Notes: generated from the sequence alone by a model not told the origin. Positions 21,937 to 32,032 are shown, counted from the stretch's first letter. The stretch is 64,000 bases of DNA from Prorocentrum cordatum (GCA_963575745.1 CAUYUJ010015270.1:72501-136500); one strand, 5' to 3'. Program-made: numbers and translations.

Positions 21937-22470
21937 CATGGACGATGCGGCGGAGCGAGGCCGCCAAGGTAATGAGGCTCAGAGTATACAGCGCTGAATG
22001 CCAGTGCGTGCGCGTGCGGCGGGATGCAACAAGGGAGTAGGTGGCTGATACAATAAGTGGACAACGTCAACCCACGCCACCATTGTGCTGCGTACCCCAA
22101 CGGTTACACGACGCGACGCGACGGCAAGCTGAGAGGCAATGGTTACCTCACCTCCTGCCGGCATGGACGATGCGGCGGAGTGAAGACGCCAAGGTAATGA
22201 GACTCAGAGTAAACAGCGCTGTATGCCAGTGCGTGCGCGTGCGGCAGGGTGCAACAAGGGAGTAGGTGGCTGAGATAATATGTGGCCAACGTGTCCTCAC
22301 GCCACCTCTGAGCTGCGTACCCCTACGGTTACACAACGCGACGCGACGGCAGGCAAGGGGATCGCGCGCCGAAGAATACGATTCGACCCGCGGCCGCATA
22401 ACCATCTGAGAGGCGATGTTTTCCTCACCTCCTGCTGGCATGGACGATGCGGCGGAGTGAATGGCCCAGA
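21937..22470. repeat. tandem repeat, about 225-bp unit, two full copies plus a partial third
   Basis: CATGGACGATGCGGCGGAG begins each copy at 21937, 22162 and 22440. Shared internal landmarks are CCAAGGTAATGAG, CAGAGTAAACAGCGCTG, CCAGTGCGTGCGCGTGCGGC and ACAAGGGAGTAGGTGGCTGA. The second copy is 53 bp longer because of an insertion around 22350-22405 that includes ATCGCGCGCCGAAGAATACG. Confidence 0.88.
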
Positions 22471-22861
22471 ACGCATCCCGGGACCATACCTGCTGAGGCC
22501 GGCGTGCCTCACGTAGGCCCTCTGCCCAAGACTGGGAGGATACGAACTTCGAGAGTTTCGTATCGGGTGCGACCCCCAGAAGGCATAAAACAAACAAATA
22601 CTCACCAACCCACCTGTAACAAGGAATTTGTGGGCCTGTCGGCGGGCCCGTTTTGGGGCCAACGTGCACCGGAAAGGCGCTTCCGGAGCTCGCTGGGCAG
22701 ACCCCGTGCGAACACTACTTGGTTAGGACCGCCCGCAGGGATTGCCCTTCTGCCCTCGTGGAGGGACAAACCTGGGCCCAAGGCGCTGTCACCAGGAGAC
22801 AGTTTCGGCCCCTCCCTTCTCCTCCTTTCTTTTTCACTGTTACTCATTATGGGCGCGTGCG

Positions 22862-23765
22862 ATGTCAGGCGCCAGCGCAGATGGTGCCAAGAAGTTCAGG
22901 ACGGAGGAGCTTCCTGAGGACATCAAGAAGTATGCCGATGGCTCCCGTGACGACGGGGCCCTCGAGGGAATGCAAGCCGCTCTCGCCCACCTCGCCAAGA
23001 AGGCCAACGGGCCGTACGACACCTTGGCCAACCAATTGGAGCAACGATGCAGTACCATCGAGGCTTCCGTCGACGCCCACGCTGTCCGCATCAAGGCGCT
23101 CGGGTCGCAGGCCCACGAGCTCCGCGACATGATCGGTGCCGTGCGCAACGAGACCCCGCAAACACTTGTGTTTGACCCTACGTTTGATCGCGCTGTGGAC
23201 ATTACCGTCGTCATTACCAGGGCCAATTCATTGGTCGCCAAAGCCCCAATGGAAGGCGCCACGCGCGAGTGTTTCTCCAGAGTCAACTTGTCTGTTGAGG
23301 ATTACTCTATCGAGGGTGACCCCGCATCCAAGCGCTACACCCACCGCATCAAGGGCTCCACCGCTTTCGCCACCTGCGAGGTCTCCCAGGCGCTCGGGGC
23401 GCTCAGGAGGGACGGCGCTCGTGGCAGAGTTCTCCGCCAAGGACATCACGAACCAGAACGTGGAGGTCTGCGTGTCGGGGGACGAGAATGCATGCCAGAT
23501 CAAGCTTGAGCTGGCGCGCAAGCAGATCCGCCGCATCTTCGAGCAGAGCAAAGTTGACCTTAGCTTCTATACCGGCAAGCAGAAAGGGGGGATCAGTTGC
23601 CAGTGGAGAGCTCTCGTCAAAGTCACACCAGTCCACGGCGATGGTCAGCCTGTAGTGGAATTCTCGAGTGCGAACCTCCAGCACCTCGTCATCAGCAGAG
23701 CCGAGCTCGCCGCCGCCATCGAGCGGGAGTTTGCCACCACTGAGAACGTGGAGTGGAGCTCCTAG
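22862..23765 (+). pseudogene. ORF1-like protein of the plus-strand LINE, one frameshift
   Basis: Starts at ATG 22862 (MSGASADGAKKFRTEELPED). It continues as a helical region with heptad-like spacing (LEQRCSTIEASVDAHAVRIK), which suggests a coiled coil. It then becomes a mixed alpha/beta C-terminal half. Around 23405-23420 the protein-like reading moves by +1 to a second frame (LVAEFSAKDITNQNVEVCVS), which ends VEWSS and stops at 23763-23765. Length is about 300 residues across both frames. The order of coiled coil then folded domain is common for ORF1 proteins of LINEs, which bind RNA. I see no zinc knuckle. The endonuclease/RT frame follows within 250 bp. Confidence 0.6.
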
Positions 23766-23999
23766 CCTGCGCGCCTCATGGAGTGACAGTCGCGGGAAGC
23801 GTATTCTTCGTTATCATTATATTATTGGGTCTGCTCTTGCTTTGCAGAAAGTTCATGGGTCAGTTCATCACCTGCAGGATTCTTGCCACTCTCATGCTTC
23901 TGGTTTCTCCTCTCACTCACCATTCCCCTTCTACGTCTGCATATATAGGAGCTGTGGTTACTATCTTCCGCAGTGTTGACCAGCTTGACAACCGGCCGA

Positions 24000-24522
24000 A
24001 CAGTTCGAAACAAATGCTTGTCGAGGGCAGGTGCACGCACGCAAAAATCGGCTTCTCCTGGGACGTTTGGATATAGATTTTCAACCTACACAACTTGGGG
24101 CCTCTGGCGTTTCGAAACAGCGAGTGGCGGACAAGATCCGCGCATACATTGCAGCCGCCGCCAGCTCGCCCCTGACGACCCTTGTCGCCGTGCTGGGGGG
24201 CTTCAACTTCAGCGCAGAGCCGCCGGGGTTTCCGGATGAGGTTCCGACCCAAACTGTTCTTCGAGGCTTCCTGGAGTGGAGGCCGCAAGGTTCGGCAGCG
24301 TTATCTTCAGTGCTCCGCGAGATGGTGGGGGTCGATTTCCCCGAGCCCACGCATTTCTACACGCCAGGGAAAAGGCTCACGAACATCGACCGAGTGTTTG
24401 CATCCTGTCCAGGCTGGCTCCGCAATCAGGCGCGCCGCTGCGACCGGGCGCCCCGAAGTGATGGGCGCGAAGGGGCTGTCCGATCACTCGCTGATACTCT
24501 TCTCTCTAGCCACCGTCGATAA
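24000..24522 (+). pseudogene. endonuclease segment of the plus-strand LINE
   Basis: The frame contains LTTLVAVLGGFNFSAEPPGF, matching the G-D-F-N strand of apurinic-type LINE endonucleases except that the Asp is replaced by Gly. It is followed by PTHFYTPGKRLTNIDRVFAS, matching T-F/Y-x-x-x-x-x-x-R-I-D-R-I/V-F/L. Just after, in a shifted frame, comes GLSDHSLILFSL, matching the final S-D-H motif. The N-terminal half of the domain is not readable between 23766 and 24000. The Gly substitution alone would be expected to abolish nicking, because that Asp helps bind metal and substrate in the family. Confidence 0.65.
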
Positions 24523-24740
24523 GGCCCCCCTGGCGAGCGGCCCATCCCGAAGGGGGTTTTTCAGAGCCGCCAGTTCAGGAGATTGCTGGAACTCGCCCTA
24601 GAGGCAGGCCCCATCGAGAACATGACCCAGCCGCTGGAGCTCGAGTACCAGTCCGAAAGCTCACGCGCGAAGCTGCCCGCGATGCCCGCGACCATGCCAT
24701 CGCCAAGGCCCCTGGCCCCCCTCTGGCCCAGATCCCGGCT

Positions 24741-24989
24741 GTGAAGACGGTGGCGAGAGCGATCTGGAGGCAGGACATTCGACTTGCCGAGCGCGCGCGC
24801 GCTCCCCAACCGCTCGGTGCTCGATTTCTGGAGGTCGACGCGCTGGCACGTCGCGTTTCACTTCTCGAGCCCGACGAATTCCTGAGAGCCCCCAACGACG
24901 CGCGCACAGCGATAGCGAGCCGACGGCAGTCTGAGATCAATGGCAACATTGCCGCGGCCAACAGCGAGCGAGAGCCAAACAAAACCTGA
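24741..24989 (+). pseudogene. helical linker between endonuclease and RT
   Basis: An 82-codon segment rich in Ala, Arg, Glu and Leu (VARAIWRQDIRLAERARA, DARTAIASRRQSEINGNI) lies between the endonuclease and RT pieces. Such a basic, helical spacer is usual in this class and has no catalytic motif. It ends in a stop at 24987-24989. Similar-looking sequence resumes in another frame around 25008. Confidence 0.45.
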
Positions 24990-25130
24990 CGGAGACTCAA
25001 GGGAATTGTGAACAGGAGTAGGCTCCGGCCCCCTCTGGACCTCCGCCCGCGTCTGCAGGGACTTCGGCATGAACGCGGGGTCTGCCGAGATCCTGCTGCC
25101 GTCGTTGGGGGGCTTTCCGGGCGCGTGCGT

Positions 25131-25164
<34 letters not shown>
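25131..25164. repeat. G34 homopolymer run
   Basis: Thirty-four consecutive G on the plus strand inside the RT region of the LINE relic. Its length is likely unstable and may be affected by sequencing or assembly error. Confidence 0.85.
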
Positions 25165-25239
25165 CTGCCCGTGATATTGATCGCGACGCTGCTCGAAGTC
25201 CATTGGATATGTACCCCCCCCGGGGCCCACTGTCAGGAC

Positions 25240-26086
25240 CTTCCACCTCCTGCGCTCCATGGGCTCGAGCGCTACCTAGCTAAACCATTCCATAGCGCGC
25301 CTGGGCTCGATGGGTTACCATGCGCGGCGCGGCAGAACCACCCCGGGTGAGTTCGGTCGCTGGACAGGCGCCCCTTGGTGGTTCCTTGAGGGTGAGTCCA
25401 CGCTACCCCCATTCAGCTACGCGCGCGCCTTTGTGCCGAAGGGCGCAGAGGACGCGGTCTCGGTCGAAGTCCCCCGCGGCGCCTCGCAGGCGCGACCTCC
25501 CGGATTCAAGCAGGCCTCCAACGAGATTGCGACCGGCGTGGCCACCCGGCAGTTTTCGCGAGCTCTGTCACCCTTTATCCTTTCAAGCATCGCGGATGTG
25601 TCAGAGGTAAAAACTTCGGAGCAAACGTTCTGGAGCTTGACCTATATGCCACGACCTGCTCGATGGACGACGAGGCCCCGCGCGCTTCTATGCCTAGTTC
25701 CCTACGACCGCGGGCACGCGTTTCCTTCGATCTCGCAGGGATGGATTTTCGCGCGCCCGATTGCGGCGAACGCCCCCGCGCCTCCCACCACCCTCTCAGG
25801 TTCATTTACTCCGTGGTCCAAGGCTTCGGGGTCCAGGGGGGGGGTCCCCCAGTGTCTCCTCGACTGCGACAGCGGGGTCGTCCAGGGGTGCCCAGCGCCA
25901 GGGGCTCTCTACGCAGTTGGTGGTCGCCCCATCTTAGCGGCCTTCCATCTTAGACTCCGTCGACACCGATATGCCATGACTCGCACGTGCGCCGATGATG
26001 TTGGCGCCGTGATTGCCCTGCTGGCCCACCTAGCTACAATGGAAGAAGTGTTTGACGGGGGGGAAAGCCACCAATTTACGGCTTGA
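25240..26086 (+). pseudogene. reverse transcriptase of the plus-strand LINE, several frameshifts
   Basis: The fingers motif reads PFHSAPGLDGLPCAAR (x-S-x-P-G-x-D-G) at about 25285-25335. Then PPGFKQASNEIATGVATRQF corresponds to R-P-x-x-L-x-x-x-x-x-K, with L/S changes. Box A is blurred (YDRGHAFPSISQGWIF; expected F-D-x-x-x-A-F-P-S-x). Box B reads SGVVQGCPAPGALYAVGGRP (Q-G-x-P-x-S/A-G-x-L) and box C reads RTCADDVGAVI with both Asp residues intact. The pieces occupy different frames (25069-25350, 25310-26086 and shorter ones), so at least three indels have accumulated. The order and spacing are those of a non-LTR RT. Confidence 0.72.
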
Positions 26087-26205
26087 GCCATCGAAGCGTT
26101 TCACCATGCCTCTCGCGGGGGGAATGTTCGGGAGAGCTTGTCCATGGGTGAACTTGTTGGCCGGGGGCCCATGCTCCAGCGCGGGCCGAATTTCAAGTCG
26201 CCCCG

Positions 26206-26660
26206 ATGCTCGCCCGCGCAGGGGCCCAGTTGGAGCCGAGCATTGCGGGCCATGCCTGGCGGGCCCCTCATCAAGAGCGGGCCTCCAGAGGCACCGCGAT
26301 CGCTTGCGCTGGCGGGCCCGCGCCGGCGACGCAGCATCTGCGTGCGAAGCGCGCGGCGCCCTGCATATCTTACGTTTCCCAATTCTCGCCCCCCCCTGAC
26401 CCTTTCCCCGTCTTGTCCAATCCCATCGACCCGCGAGTGCATGCCGCGCAGGCCGCGCTATTCAATGTTCCACGCTGCTGCCTGTCGCGCGCCAGCTTCT
26501 TCAATTTGTCTCGCTCGGGTGGCCCGCCGGCCCCGAGCCTCGCGGCGCGCCAGCTCGCTGCCCTGATGCGCAGCGCGTGCGTCGCCATCCCAGGAAGGCG
26601 GGCACTTGTGATCGGTCTGAAGTCTCAGGCCCGTCTGCATACGCCGCCTGCGCTTGTGGC
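26206..26660 (+). pseudogene. thumb / C-terminal segment of the plus-strand LINE
   Basis: The frame contains YVSQFSPPPDPFPVLSNPID, then RASFFNLSRSGGPPAPSLAA and RQLAALMRSACVAIPG. The S/A-Q-F-x-x-P string followed by basic helical sequence is what follows the palm in this class. The frame is preceded by Arg/Ala-rich sequence without motif. It stops being protein-like at about 26660, just before the first (TCG)n tract. Confidence 0.45.
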
Positions 26661-26689
26661 TCGGAGAAGCTTGTTCCCGAAATTCTGGT

Positions 26690-29060
26690 GCAAACAAGCT
26701 CTGTGCCAGGACTTGGCGTCGCCGTCGTCGTCGTCGTCGGCGTCGTCGTCGAAGTCGTCGGAGACGTCGTCGGTGTCGTCGTAGTCGTCGTCGGCGTCGT
26801 CGTCGTTGTCGCTGTCGTCGTCGGCGCCGCTGTCGTTGCCAAGTGCCATGCGGCACCCGCCGCCACGGTCTTAAAAAGTCTCGCGACCAAGTTTGGGGTT
26901 GAAGCATGGGATGTTTGCGCGAGCAGTGGAAAGGACAGCTTCAAGAAAGTCAGATTGAATAGCAACGCTAAGATTGCACCGCGTAGAGTGCACAACATAG
27001 ATTCCCCCCATTAAAAAGAAAATAGATGCTACCCCCCCCCCGGGGTCTAATTGCCCCCCGGGAACCGATGTAAAGCGCATAGGACTCTGACCCGCTGTCC
27101 ATCCGGCCTGCGAATATTATCCCAGCCCCCCCCCGCCATCCTCTACAAAATATATTGCGCGCGCGCATTCGTTTATCCAAGACCAGAAGTAATCCAGAAT
27201 CCCTTGCCAAAAAATGCGGCGAAGTGCACGCGCGCGCGCCGTCGCGAGCGCACGCCGAAATCCTTCATTCAAAAACTCTCGGTATCGGAAGGATGTCAAA
27301 GTCGAGTTCCCCAAAAGCATAGAAAACACATGGCTTCGCACACGCGGATGTCCTAAAAAAGCTTACGCGCGCGCTCTTGCGAAATCTTTTAGAAAAAACC
27401 ATAGGATTTAAAACGTGCCCCGAAACTGCTACGAAACAGGCTTCGCGCGCGCGCATGTCGAAATCTTTCGAACGCCCTGTGCGCGCGTGCCGTCGCGATT
27501 CTGCAACACTTGAGATAAAGTGCACGCGCGCGTCGTCGCGCGCGCATGCCGGAATCCTCCAAAAACCATGCCGGAATCCTCAAAAATACAAAAACACTGT
27601 TTCGCAACACGGATTTTCTACCAAAGCGTGCGCGCGCGCTTTTGCGTCGTCGTCGTCGCCGCCGTCCTCCATCTCCCCTCGTCGTTGTCGTCATCGTCGT
27701 CGTCGTTGTCTGTCTTTCCTTGTCGTCGTCGTCGTCGTCGTCTGGGCGTCGACGTCGTTTCCGTCGTCGTTGTCGCCGTGGTCGTCCTTCCTCCCTCGTC
27801 GTCTTCATCGGCGTTTCGTCGTTTGTCCCTCCTATTTCTTCGCCACCGTCGTTCGCGTCGTCGCCGTCCTCCCTCCTCCCTCGTCGTTGTCGTCGTTGTC
27901 GCCGGCGTCGTCCTCCCTCCTCCCTTGTCGTTGTCGTCGTCGTCGTCGGCGGCGTCGTCGTCGTCGTCATCGTCGTCGTCGTCGTCGTCGGCGTCGTCGG
28001 CGTCGTCGTCGGCGTTGTCATCGTTGTCGTCGTCGGCGTCGGCGTCGTCGTCGTCGTCGTCGGTGTGGTGTCGTCGTCGTCGTCGTCGTTGTCGTCGTCG
28101 AAGTCGTTGGAGACGTCGGTGTCGTCGTAGTCGTTGTCGGCGGCGTCGTCGTCGTCGTCATCGTTGTCGCTGTCGTCGTCGGCGTCGGTGCCCGTGCCAA
28201 GTGCCATTCGGTACCCACCGTCACGGTCGCAAGAGGTATGGCGACCAAGTTGCGGGTGGGAGGGCGGGATGGTCGCACGAGCAGTCAGTGGAGAGGACAG
28301 CTTCACGTTGAGCAAGTGATTTGTTGCACCGCGCTTATTCCCGTTATTAAAAAGAGAATAGACTTTACCGCCCTGGGATTATCGGTTCCCCTTGAGATTG
28401 TCGGATTGCAATTTGCATATGATTCTGCCCCATTGTCCATCTTTAATGTGAATTCGTACCGCCCCAGCCCAACTGGTACCGGCCCCCCCCCGCCCATCTC
28501 ATGCAAGAAAATGTCATGCGCGCACGCTTGTTTATCAACAGTCATCAGTTTGCAAGAATCCCTTGCAAAAGCCGGGCGAAGTGCACACGCGCGCGTCGTC
28601 GCGCGCGCATGCGGAAATCCTTCAAAAATCTTCGGTTTCGAAAGGGTTTCAAAATCGAGTGTCCCAAAACCGTATTGGAATTCACATGGTTTCGCAACGC
28701 GGATTTTCAAAAAAAGCTTGCGCGCGCTCTGGGGAAATCTTCAGAAAATTACAGGTCTGTCCAAACAAATCGTAACATGCTACCAAACGGGCTTTGCGCG
28801 CGCGCATGTCGAAATTGTTCGAACGCCCTTGCGCGCGGGCGGTCGCGAGAACCTTTTGCAACAAAAGAGACGAAGTGCACGCGCGCGCGTCGTCGCGCGC
28901 GCATGCCGACACCGTCGAATACCTTCCGATTCGCTGCGATATCAAAGCCGAGTGTCAAAATAACAAACAACAGTCGCACGGTTTCGCAACATTTGTTTTC
29001 AAAATACCATGCGCTCGCGTTCTTGCGCGTTCTCGACAAAACCATCGGTTTTTCAATACT
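26690..29060. repeat. composite repeat array 1 (TCG tract, 14-mer block, CG-rich boxes)
   Basis: Two tandem units of about 1.36 kb are present. Shared landmarks are AAGTGCCAT...ACGG at about 26841 and 28198; one or two copies of a 14-bp minisatellite at 26976 and 28326; box A (GAAGTGCAC, CG run, CGTCGTCGCGCGCGCATGCC, GAAATCCTTCAAAAA) at about 27221 and 28579; and box B at about 27517 and 28871. A (TCG)n tract precedes the first unit (26717-26835) and separates the two units (27642-28185). The unit ends without a tract at about 29.06 kb. Poly-Val/Ser/Arg/Thr open frames through it are artefacts of triplet repetition. Confidence 0.85.
27642..28185. repeat. imperfect (TCG/GTC)n tract
   Basis: About 540 bp dominated by TCG triplets, with CCTCCCTCC and TTTCCTCGT interruptions. 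It reads Val/Ser/Arg-rich on the plus strand and Thr/Asp/Arg-rich on the minus strand. The best-preserved part is 27925-28130. Confidence 0.9.
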
Positions 29061-29199
29061 GTAGCGGCCTCCAGCCAGTGCCGCCGATCCGGGGCGCTTC
29101 CGCTGCTGCCGGAAGTGCGCGATGGCGGTCATGACCGGCGACGACGGCGGGCGGTGAGGATAATGATGAGGATGTGGAATGGAGGCAACGGAACAGGAG

Positions 29200-29345
29200 G
29201 AGGAGGAGGAGGAGGAGGAGGAGGAGGAGGAGGAGGAGGAAGAGGAGGATCATGATGAGGTGGGGGGGGTGGGGGGGCAGGAGTAGCAGGATGCTGAGGA
29301 TGAGGAGGGGCAGGAGGAAGCGGGAAGTGGAAGAGGGGGAGGGGG
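29200..29345. repeat. (GGA)n microsatellite and purine-rich flank
   Basis: GGA units at about 29198-29245 are followed by G-rich sequence to about 29345. Confidence 0.85.
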
Positions 29346-29534
29346 AGAATGAGGAGCATGACGAGGATGAGGAGATTTTCGGCGGTCGTTGGAGATGTTC
29401 GGCGGTTGTTGGAAAGCCTCTTTGGGTCTGGGTGTTGACCCTCTTTGGGTTGACACCTCGCCGATTCGGCGCGCTCTCTGAAAAGGTTTGTGCTCGAGCT
29501 GTCTGCGTGCGTCTTGGACGTACTTTTTGAAAAA

Positions 29535-30050
29535 CTCTTGGGGGCCTGGGGCCTTTAAGGGGCTTCAGGGGGCCTCTTCGGGGCCAGTTGGGAGCGTCCT
29601 GGGGCCTCTTCGGCCTCTTCGGGGGCCTCCGGGGGCGTGCCGGGGGCTTCGGAGGCCGTCCTGGCGCCCTCTCAGGCGCCTCTTGGGCCTGTCCTGGGGC
29701 CCCCTTGGGTCTTTCCGGGGGCCTCCTGGGCCATCTTGGGCCCTTCTTGAGCCGTCGTGGAGCCCTTTCGGCGGCTTGTTGGGCCGTTTTGGGGCTCTCT
29801 TGGGGCGTCTGCGACGCTTTAAAGGCCCAAGAGGCGAATATGCTAAGATTGTACGTTTTCCTTCGAGAATGGGACACATATTGTTGATTTGGGTTTTTGG
29901 GGGGGAAGCCTTTTCAGGGTTTCTGAGGGCATCTTGGCGGTTTCTGGAGCCGTTTGGGGGACATTTTGGGCGTCCTGTAGCGATCGTTCGGCGACTCGGG
30001 GCCCTCTTGGCCCATGTCGGGGCCCTCCTGGGCGAGGGGGCCGTCCTGGA
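29535..30050. repeat. degenerate GGGGCC / TTGGGG-rich minisatellite
   Basis: Irregular units of about 18-24 bp built on TTGGGGGCCTCCTGGG recur for about 500 bp. The frames read Gly/Pro/Trp-rich or Arg/Pro-rich and are not supported as genes. Confidence 0.65.
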
Positions 30051-30389
30051 GTGAGCTGGAGCTCCGATTCCGCCCCGGGAATTAAATCTACCCCCCCTTA
30101 ACCCCGCAGAGCCACCCCGGCACCCACCTTCCAGTAGAGCTGAAGCTTAGGAATTGAGGTTCAGGCTGTCCTGAGGGTCTTTGAAACACGCCGGATCGGT
30201 GGATTTTCAGGGAATTCAGCGAAATGGGCGCCGCATGCCGACATCATTCGCACGCCCTTGCGCGCGTGCTGGGGGTGGGGGGGGAGGGTACGATCCGTGT
30301 CAAATAAAGTCATTCGGGCCACTCTCGTGCGTCGGCCGCGCGCGCATGTCGAACTCTTTCCAAAACCTTCACCACCGACGAGAAGACGC

Positions 30390-30560
30390 CGTCATCGTCG
30401 TCGGCGTGATCAGCATCGGCGCCCGCACTGGCCGCGCCTTCGTCGTTGTCAACATCGCCACCAGCATCGCTAGTATCATCATCATGTTTAGCGTTGTCGG
30501 CGTTGCCATGATATTTCGCCCGCCCAAGTGTCCGACTCGCAGTGAAGTGCCCGCGGTGAT
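30390..30560. repeat. degenerate copy of the composite repeat's triplet region
   Basis: GTCGTCGG, ATCAGCATCG and CATCGCC triplets resemble the (TCG)n tract with many substitutions. The sequence that follows (GCAAACGAAGTTGCGGGCAG and GGAATGTTTGCAAGGGCA, about 30715-30755) matches the post-tract block found at 57670 and 59175. Confidence 0.5.
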
Positions 30561-30785
30561 GTGCCCAGCGATCAGCGCCACCGCGGCCGCGTCGGTCGCG
30601 CCAGACTATCTGGCCGCTGCGCGCGCGTGCTTGGGTTGGCGCGGCCGCAGAGATACACCAGCCCAGCCAATTCTAAACACACATCGCAATCGCCGCCGCA
30701 TGGGTTTTGCAAACGAAGTTGCGGGCAGGTGTGTGGAATGTTTGCAAGGGCAACGGATGCGTCAACTCGCTTATTAAAATCATTT

Positions 30786-31051
30786 GCGCCACATAGATTG
30801 CACCACTTAGACCGCACCACATCGATTGCACAACGTGTATCTAGCTGCGCAGATTGCGCCACATGGAATGCACAACCTAGATTGCACCGCGTAGAGTGCA
30901 CAACATAGTGTGCACCACATACTTTGCACAACAGGGATTGCACAACATAGTTTGCACCATAAGCGTTGTAGCATACATAATGCACCGCATAGATTGCACC
31001 ACGCTGGTTGCACCACATGAACTGCACCACGCAGAGTGCACCACGTAGATT
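30786..31051. repeat. 14-bp minisatellite, 19 copies
   Basis: Nineteen consecutive units of exactly 14 bp with consensus GCACCACATAGATT. Units vary at several positions (for example GCACAACCTAGATT and GCACCGCGTAGAGT) but never in length. The array is immediately followed by the post-minisatellite block of the composite repeat (CTCCTATCTTAATG... at 31052). One to three copies of the same unit occupy the same place in the other composite repeat copies. Confidence 0.93.
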
Positions 31052-31850
31052 CTCCTATCTTAATGAAGAATAGACTCCACCCTCCCCGCCCCGGAGTTAA
31101 CGGGCCGCCTTTTCGTATGGCAATGTGCATATGATTTTGCCCGATCGTCCATCCTACCTGTGAGCTCATACTATCCCAGCCAGGCCGGTATCGTCCCCGC
31201 GCCACCCTCGGCAACAAATATTATGCGCGCTTTCGTTTATCAAAAAAGAAAAAAATTGCGGGAACCCCTTACGAAACAATACCACAAAGTTATCACGTGC
31301 GCGCCCGTGTCAAAATCGCACCAAACACAATGTGTTTGCAAGCGCTTCAGCATAACAACCTAAAAACAACCCAAGGATTCTGCAACACAAGAATTGCAAA
31401 TTCCCTGTCTGCGCGCTCAAGCTAAAATCATACAGAAACCATACGATTTTTTTTATACATTCTGCCAACTCCAGCGATTTCGTGTCACCGCGCGGTGCAT
31501 CCGCGATACTCTCGTCATGCGCCGAGGGCGCGAATTCCCTGCAACAAATGCCACGCGGGCCACATGCGCGCACCGCCGCGCGCGGAGAATCAGCCTGACG
31601 GTTTTGTTCAAACTCCGCGCGCGCGGATTTCCTTTTCAACCTTGTCAGCATCACCGCGATCACCTGCCTCATCGACAGATGGACATCAGCATCGTCAACG
31701 TGTTTGCCATCATTGGCGCCGTTATCGTTCGTTGCCGTCGCTCTCTTGAATTGAGTCTGGCCGAGGGTCAGAGATCGGCCTCGACTATAGGGGGCCCCAA
31801 ACAGGTGAAGCAACTTCTGTTTGCACTCCCCGGCTTAACACGTTAAGCGA
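31052..31850. repeat. diverged composite-repeat segment
   Basis: 31052-31250 matches 56309-56510 closely: GAATAGA, CCGCCCCGGAGTTAACGGG, TCGTCCATCCTAC, ACTATCCCAGCCAGGCCGG and CGTTTATCAAAA, all in order. Beyond about 31250 the similarity fades, with CG-rich boxes still suggested near 31555-31590. No gene is supported. Confidence 0.65.
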
Positions 31851-31904
31851 AGCAACTCGTTTGTTCTCTGGAAGGCCCAACGGAAGTCGGTCAAAACCTT
31901 TTCT

Positions 31905-32032
31905 GGGGCAGGTGCAACTTGGTCGGCCCTTTTGCTGGAGCAGGTGCAACTTGGTCGACCCTTTTTCTGGAGCAGGTGCAACTTGGTCGGCCCGTTTTCT
32001 GGAGCAGGTGCAACTTGGTCGGCCCTTTTTTC
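31905..32032. repeat. 32-bp tandem repeat, four copies
   Basis: Copies start at 31905, 31937, 31969 and 32001, exactly 32 bp apart. The shared core is GGAGCAGGTGCAACTTGGTC followed by GGCCCTTTT. Only a few positions vary. Confidence 0.95.

Larger units (their letters stand above)
22862..26680 (+). mobile_element. LINE-type retroelement relic, plus strand
   Basis: Pieces lie in canonical order on the plus strand: an ORF1-like protein (22862-23765), the endonuclease C-terminal half (about 24000-24522), a helical linker (24741-24989), RT (about 25008-26086) and a thumb-like segment (26206-26660). Frames shift several times, a 34-base G run interrupts the RT region, and the endonuclease G-D-F-N motif reads G-G-F-N, so the copy is inactive. 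The 3' end abuts the first (TCG)n tract of the composite repeat at about 26.7 kb. This looks like truncation by, or insertion into, that repeat. The family differs from the minus-strand element, whose box motifs are not the same. Confidence 0.75.

Noticed and set aside
27377-28963. A 528-codon plus frame through the triplet repeats.
   Set aside because: Its Val/Ser/Arg-rich content is the direct translation of (TCG)n, and the same openness is seen on the minus strand (poly-Thr/Asp).
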